Shown here: one piece after another, positions 60,190-64,000 of the stretch
Position numbering within the stretch: position 1 is the stretch's first letter
Layout: each line of letters begins with the position of its first letter
Source of the DNA: Nicotiana tabacum
Lineage: Eukaryota > Streptophyta > Magnoliopsida > Solanales > Solanaceae
DNA length: 64,000 nt
Assembly (NCBI RefSeq): GCF_000715075.1
Contig: NC_134095.1
Span: forward strand, 58,090,419 to 58,154,418
Direction of reading: 5' to 3'
The notes under the pieces: model-generated
Database searches by the model: none
What the model saw: the letters and a program-made list of their open reading frames with translations, nothing else
What the model was told of the DNA's origin: nothing
Translations under genes and position numbers: made by a program

Positions 60190-62130
60190 ATTAGACACCA
60201 TACTTTAATCTTTGGATCCATTAGGACCGTTGTTGAGAGCCACCCACTCTGACTTGGTCCAGAATATAGTCGACTCCAAGAATCTTCTACCACATGAACA
60301 CCCTCTCGTCGAAGCTCCCAACCGAATCACCTTCCTTGAAACCCGCATCTATACAAAGCATTAATCCTGAACCTTCCCCTAAGTCTGAACATGGGTCAAT
60401 AAGGCCAACCACAACACACCTTTAACAATTTCTTTGCTCAAATTACCACTTATACTCTCTTCTCTTAGCTGAAATAGCCTACCAATATGCTAAAATTAAG
60501 AAATCTCGCCAATAGATGACTATGCAATCCAATCATAGGCGGTGGGACCCTCCCACTTAGCTTGAAGCAACTATTACACAAATCTAGAACCCACCAAGAT
60601 TCTTTATCTCTTAATGACATGACCTTGTGCAATCAAACTGCCAGATTCCTTGAAATCCTCCCGTTAGCACTTCATGAACACTCTGAATCTCCATCAATAT
60701 TCACATATTCGACCTCTTACCGGATGGCCACTAAACTCCTTCGCAGAAGTTTTTCCAACCACGCGACCGCTAACCTGCTCACAGGGGATAACCCACCTGT
60801 GGAAATTACCAATCGACATCTTCCAACATAGCCGCACGAGGTACAATCTCTATGACATCAATAACCCATCATGAGCCCGTGCGCATTCACCAGCTGCACA
60901 TGTCCATTCACTCCTCGTGGACATCAATTAAATATGTGTCAATATCCTTCCATCCCAAGTCATATTTTATCATTCTTCATATCAAGCAACTCTCTTCTGT
61001 CATATCCAATCTCCCACCACATAATAGCCAATACTTCAAATTAAATCCGTAGACCTAGCCACTGTCTACTATCATTTCCAAATCATTCCAAACTTTCCTC
61101 AAGGGTGTGTAGTCATCCTACCACAAAACCCATATGCAACTCCGCCACTCTTCCACTTTGGCGAGACTCACTCCTTTAATCAGCTACTCGGCTGTCACTT
61201 CTTATACCTGGCCTTCTAGAAATTTAACCACCACCTGACACTTCCCACATGTCATTCCTCATCCTTTGCTGCTCAGTTGTTACTCTAATTCCATCTCTAT
61301 CTCCGAAACATTTTGAACCAACAGATTGTCACTAACTTTAACTTTCCGAAGATCGACTTCCTCTAGCCGTCAGCATTAGAAATACCGATTCAATCCTGCA
61401 CCACCGCACCCTGCGATCTCTTACAGTCGCTTCTCTAATACAATTTCACAATATCCTGCCCCAAAGGCGAATCGTAGAATATCATAACACCGACAACCTT
61501 AACATATTCCATTGAGGATGACGACACCGCATCGAAGATAAAAATTTCACCACACATGAAAACACCAAGTCTCGTTACACCATCGATCCAAATCCGGAGA
61601 TACATAGGCCAATTGCTTTTCTCTGCCGAAAATGAAATACTGAATCTCAGAATCATGCACTGAGTAGACCTCCTTTCAAGTCGTACACTGCTTCCACGCA
61701 TGGACAAACATCCCACTATCATATTAAATACCGCGCAATAACCATTCATGAGCATCATAGCAACCTATGAATAGCCTTAACACTCTTAGAAGTCCAGCTA
61801 TGGAGCTGAAATGACAGAATATCCTTCTGCAAGGCGATGACAATAGCCCAAACAACCACGCGGGGAGAAACATCCCGCACCACATATGTAGTACCATTAA
61901 AATTCCTCAATTCATGATTTATAATAAGCCCTCCGCGTCGCATAAGATCGAGTAGAAAGGAATCAAAGGCATAAGCCTCAAAGGAATCAAATCGCACGAT
62001 GAGGAAATCAAAAAGGGAAGTACTCCTAACAGCCCTATAGCCTCTCGAAGATAAGTACAGACTTCTTCGTACCGATCCGCAAGACTATACTAGACTCACT
62101 CATGACTGGTGAGACCTAAGGGAACCTAGT
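60190..62130 (-). mobile_element. Old gene-less element, internal region (minus strand)
   Basis: About 1.9 kb that matches the reassembled pieces 18588-18845, 30036-30647 and 39639-40078. There are no gag or pol motifs. The best open frame on the minus strand is 107 residues (61758-61435), related to one at 30595-30386; I do not recognise it. On the right lies the leader, with GATCGGTAC as reverse complement of 62069-62077, 69 nt from the LTR. Confidence 0.75.
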
Positions 62131-62142
62131 GCTCTGATACCA
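62131..62142 (-). promoter_or_regulatory. Primer binding site, tRNA-iMet
   Basis: GCTCTGATACCA, the reverse complement of TGGTATCAGAGC, three bases from the LTR at 62146. Perfect match to the consensus. Confidence 0.88.
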
Positions 62143-62145
62143 TGT

Positions 62146-64000
62146 TGTCACGACCCAAAATCCACTAAGGGTTATGACGGTGTCGGACACCGCTGTCAGG
62201 CAAGCCAATCATAAATACTTAATTTAGGCCTTGTTTAAAAATGTTGAAAACTACGATTTTTCCTTCAATTGTACTAGTAAAAGAAAACCGTTTTAAATTA
62301 AATAAAAATGTTTGGAATTAATACAAATACCCCATAATCATCCCAAAACCTGGTGTCACAAGTGCATGAGCATTTACTAGGGAATGAAATAAATACAACA
62401 ATTGTCCGGAATACAATTGGACAGGAATGAAATAATATAGTATAGAACTCCGAGGGAGACTCTGCTGGTTGCGGATCATCTCACAAGATGCAGCTCACCT
62501 AAGTCCCTGTATCAACCATGTCGCTATGCCACTACACCACTAGCCACACATGAACCTGTCAAACAAAAATTCACTGCGAGTGTAGTATGAGTACGAAAAT
62601 AACGTGTACCCAGCAAGTATCCCGTCTAATCTTAAAGAAGTAGAGACAAGAGGTCGACTTCAATACTTACTAGTGGTCCAATAATAATATACCAATAATA
62701 TAGTAAATCGTGAATTTTCATAAAGATGGATGTAACTCAATAGCATGAAGCAAGTAAGCAATTCTTTCATTAATAGGAGATTTCCAAATTCATTTTTCAT
62801 CATTTATACATTTATCTCAAGTCAGGGAGAGCAAATATCAACATCCATAAAAGTCAAGGCAGCAATACAAGCATGCGCAAATCAGGTCGAGGACGTACGA
62901 CCTGATCCAACAATATTTAAACTATGCACTTCCAAAGGGTCGAATGGCGCGAACCATAGATACATCTACTTAATCTACCAAGACGTCCGACCTATTTGGA
63001 AATTAAACACACACAGACAGTCAATCATGAAGTCAACAGGGAACAATAATCCAAAGAAAAGCCAATTCTCTTTTAACAATTTATGAAAATAAAGTTTAAT
63101 CTTTTTAGAAATTCATTTACTGATTCGATGTGATTTAAGAAATTCAAACTGTCAATAAGATTACAAATATTCCAAGTATAGCATGCTTTTGGGTCCTAGA
63201 CTACCCGGACATAAACATAATAGTAGCTACGCACGGACTCTCATCACCTTGTACATACGTAGCCCCCACAAATAGGAGCACAAATCCAATTAATTCACCT
63301 ATGGGGACAATTCTCTCTTACAAGGTTAAAAAGGAGACTCACCTCGCTTCGAAGCCTATTTCCCAATTCAAAGAACGTGCTCAAACCTCCACATCGGAGC
63401 CGAACGATCCAAAGCTATTCAAATGCTGTAAGAACTAATCAATACGTGCTCAAAAGTTCATATTCTAATTATTAAACCAATTTCCCATCCCTAAATGCAA
63501 GGATTCATAAAATTCATCCCCTAGCCCACGTGCCTGGATTCCGAAAATTCTTGAAGAAAGTTGTTAGCCATAACCTAAAGATTAATAATATATGATTTCT
63601 ACTAAAATCTGTAACAAATATCGTGGTTAAATCTTGTTTTCAAAACCCTTGATTTTCCCTAATTTTAACATGTTAATCTACCCATAATCTATGTATTTAA
63701 CTCATGTTGTGTAGGAATTACTTACCTCACAGTGCTAGTGAGAGCCCTCTTCCAAAAGCTCCAAAATTGCCCAAGAGATGAAAGGAAATGAGCTAAATGG
63801 ACTAAGTCTCGGAATTAATAGTTGTGCACAGGCCTCAAATGTCGCATTTGCGACACCTGGTTCGCAAATGCGACAAAACTATTGCAACTACGAACATGGG
63901 CCTCCCCTGCCAAGGTTGTAAATGCGGCCAATGAGTCGCAAATGTGACAAAAACATCGCAAATGCGAACTCTGTCTCAGGCCAGGCTCCATTGCAAATGC
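62146..64000 (-). repeat. 5' LTR, family A1, cut by window end
   Basis: On the plus strand begins TGTCACGACCCAAAATCC and matches the LTR at 4510. A reversed splice-donor-like ACTTACCTC lies near 63719-63727. From about 63838 it has a TCGCAAATGCGA palindrome cluster, the type otherwise found in family B, instead of the CCGCACCTGCGG type of other A1 copies. Confidence 0.85.

Overview
The window looks like heterochromatic, repeat-packed DNA from a plant nuclear genome, most likely Solanaceae and probably Nicotiana. Three things support this: long-LTR Ty3/gypsy elements of the Tekay/Del and Tat/Ogre types, a Stowaway-like MITE with the CTCCCTCCG terminus common in Solanaceae, and a plant-type 5S rRNA gene array with a long (about 630 bp) unit. 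The genus is inference. I find no intact cellular protein gene, no tRNA gene and no CRISPR array.

Layout. 1-3013: 3' end and 3' LTR of a plus-strand gypsy element. 3014-4509: AT-rich DNA with no recognised content. 4510-7225: a minus-strand LTR of the same family. 7226-15145: the 3' half of a Tat/Ogre-like element (integrase, repeat-rich 3' region, 4.7 kb LTR). 15146-15920: another minus-strand LTR piece. 15921-18587: AT-rich DNA with a 218 bp MITE and a block of CCGTTGCAATAG-type repeats. 18588-42828: an old minus-strand non-autonomous element split by two later insertions, a complete Tekay-type element (18846-30035, target duplication CTTTT) and a plus-strand gene-less element (30648-39638). 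Its LTR (40079-42828) abuts the 5S array (42829-46635, six decayed 5S genes). 46636-48439: a truncated Tekay-type LTR that cuts the array on the right. 48440-49110: a Tat-like LTR fragment. 49111-62145: remains of a second old minus-strand gene-less element containing a minus-strand coding Tekay-type element (49433-60189). 62146-64000: the 5' LTR of that old element, running off the window.

How the parts relate. The coding elements and the gene-less ones share cis sequences: a tRNA-iMet primer site, a leader block holding GATCGGTAC 67-69 nt inside the 5' LTR, a 14-nt inverted repeat placed exactly 21 nt before the 3' LTR, a purine tract, an inverted repeat at the LTR edge, clusters of CG-rich palindromes inside the LTR, and a splice-donor-like AGGTAAG downstream of them. 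This fits gene-less elements (LARD-like) that depended on proteins from coding relatives. All coding regions seen carry stops, frameshifts or lost catalytic residues. Percent identities and ages were not computed.
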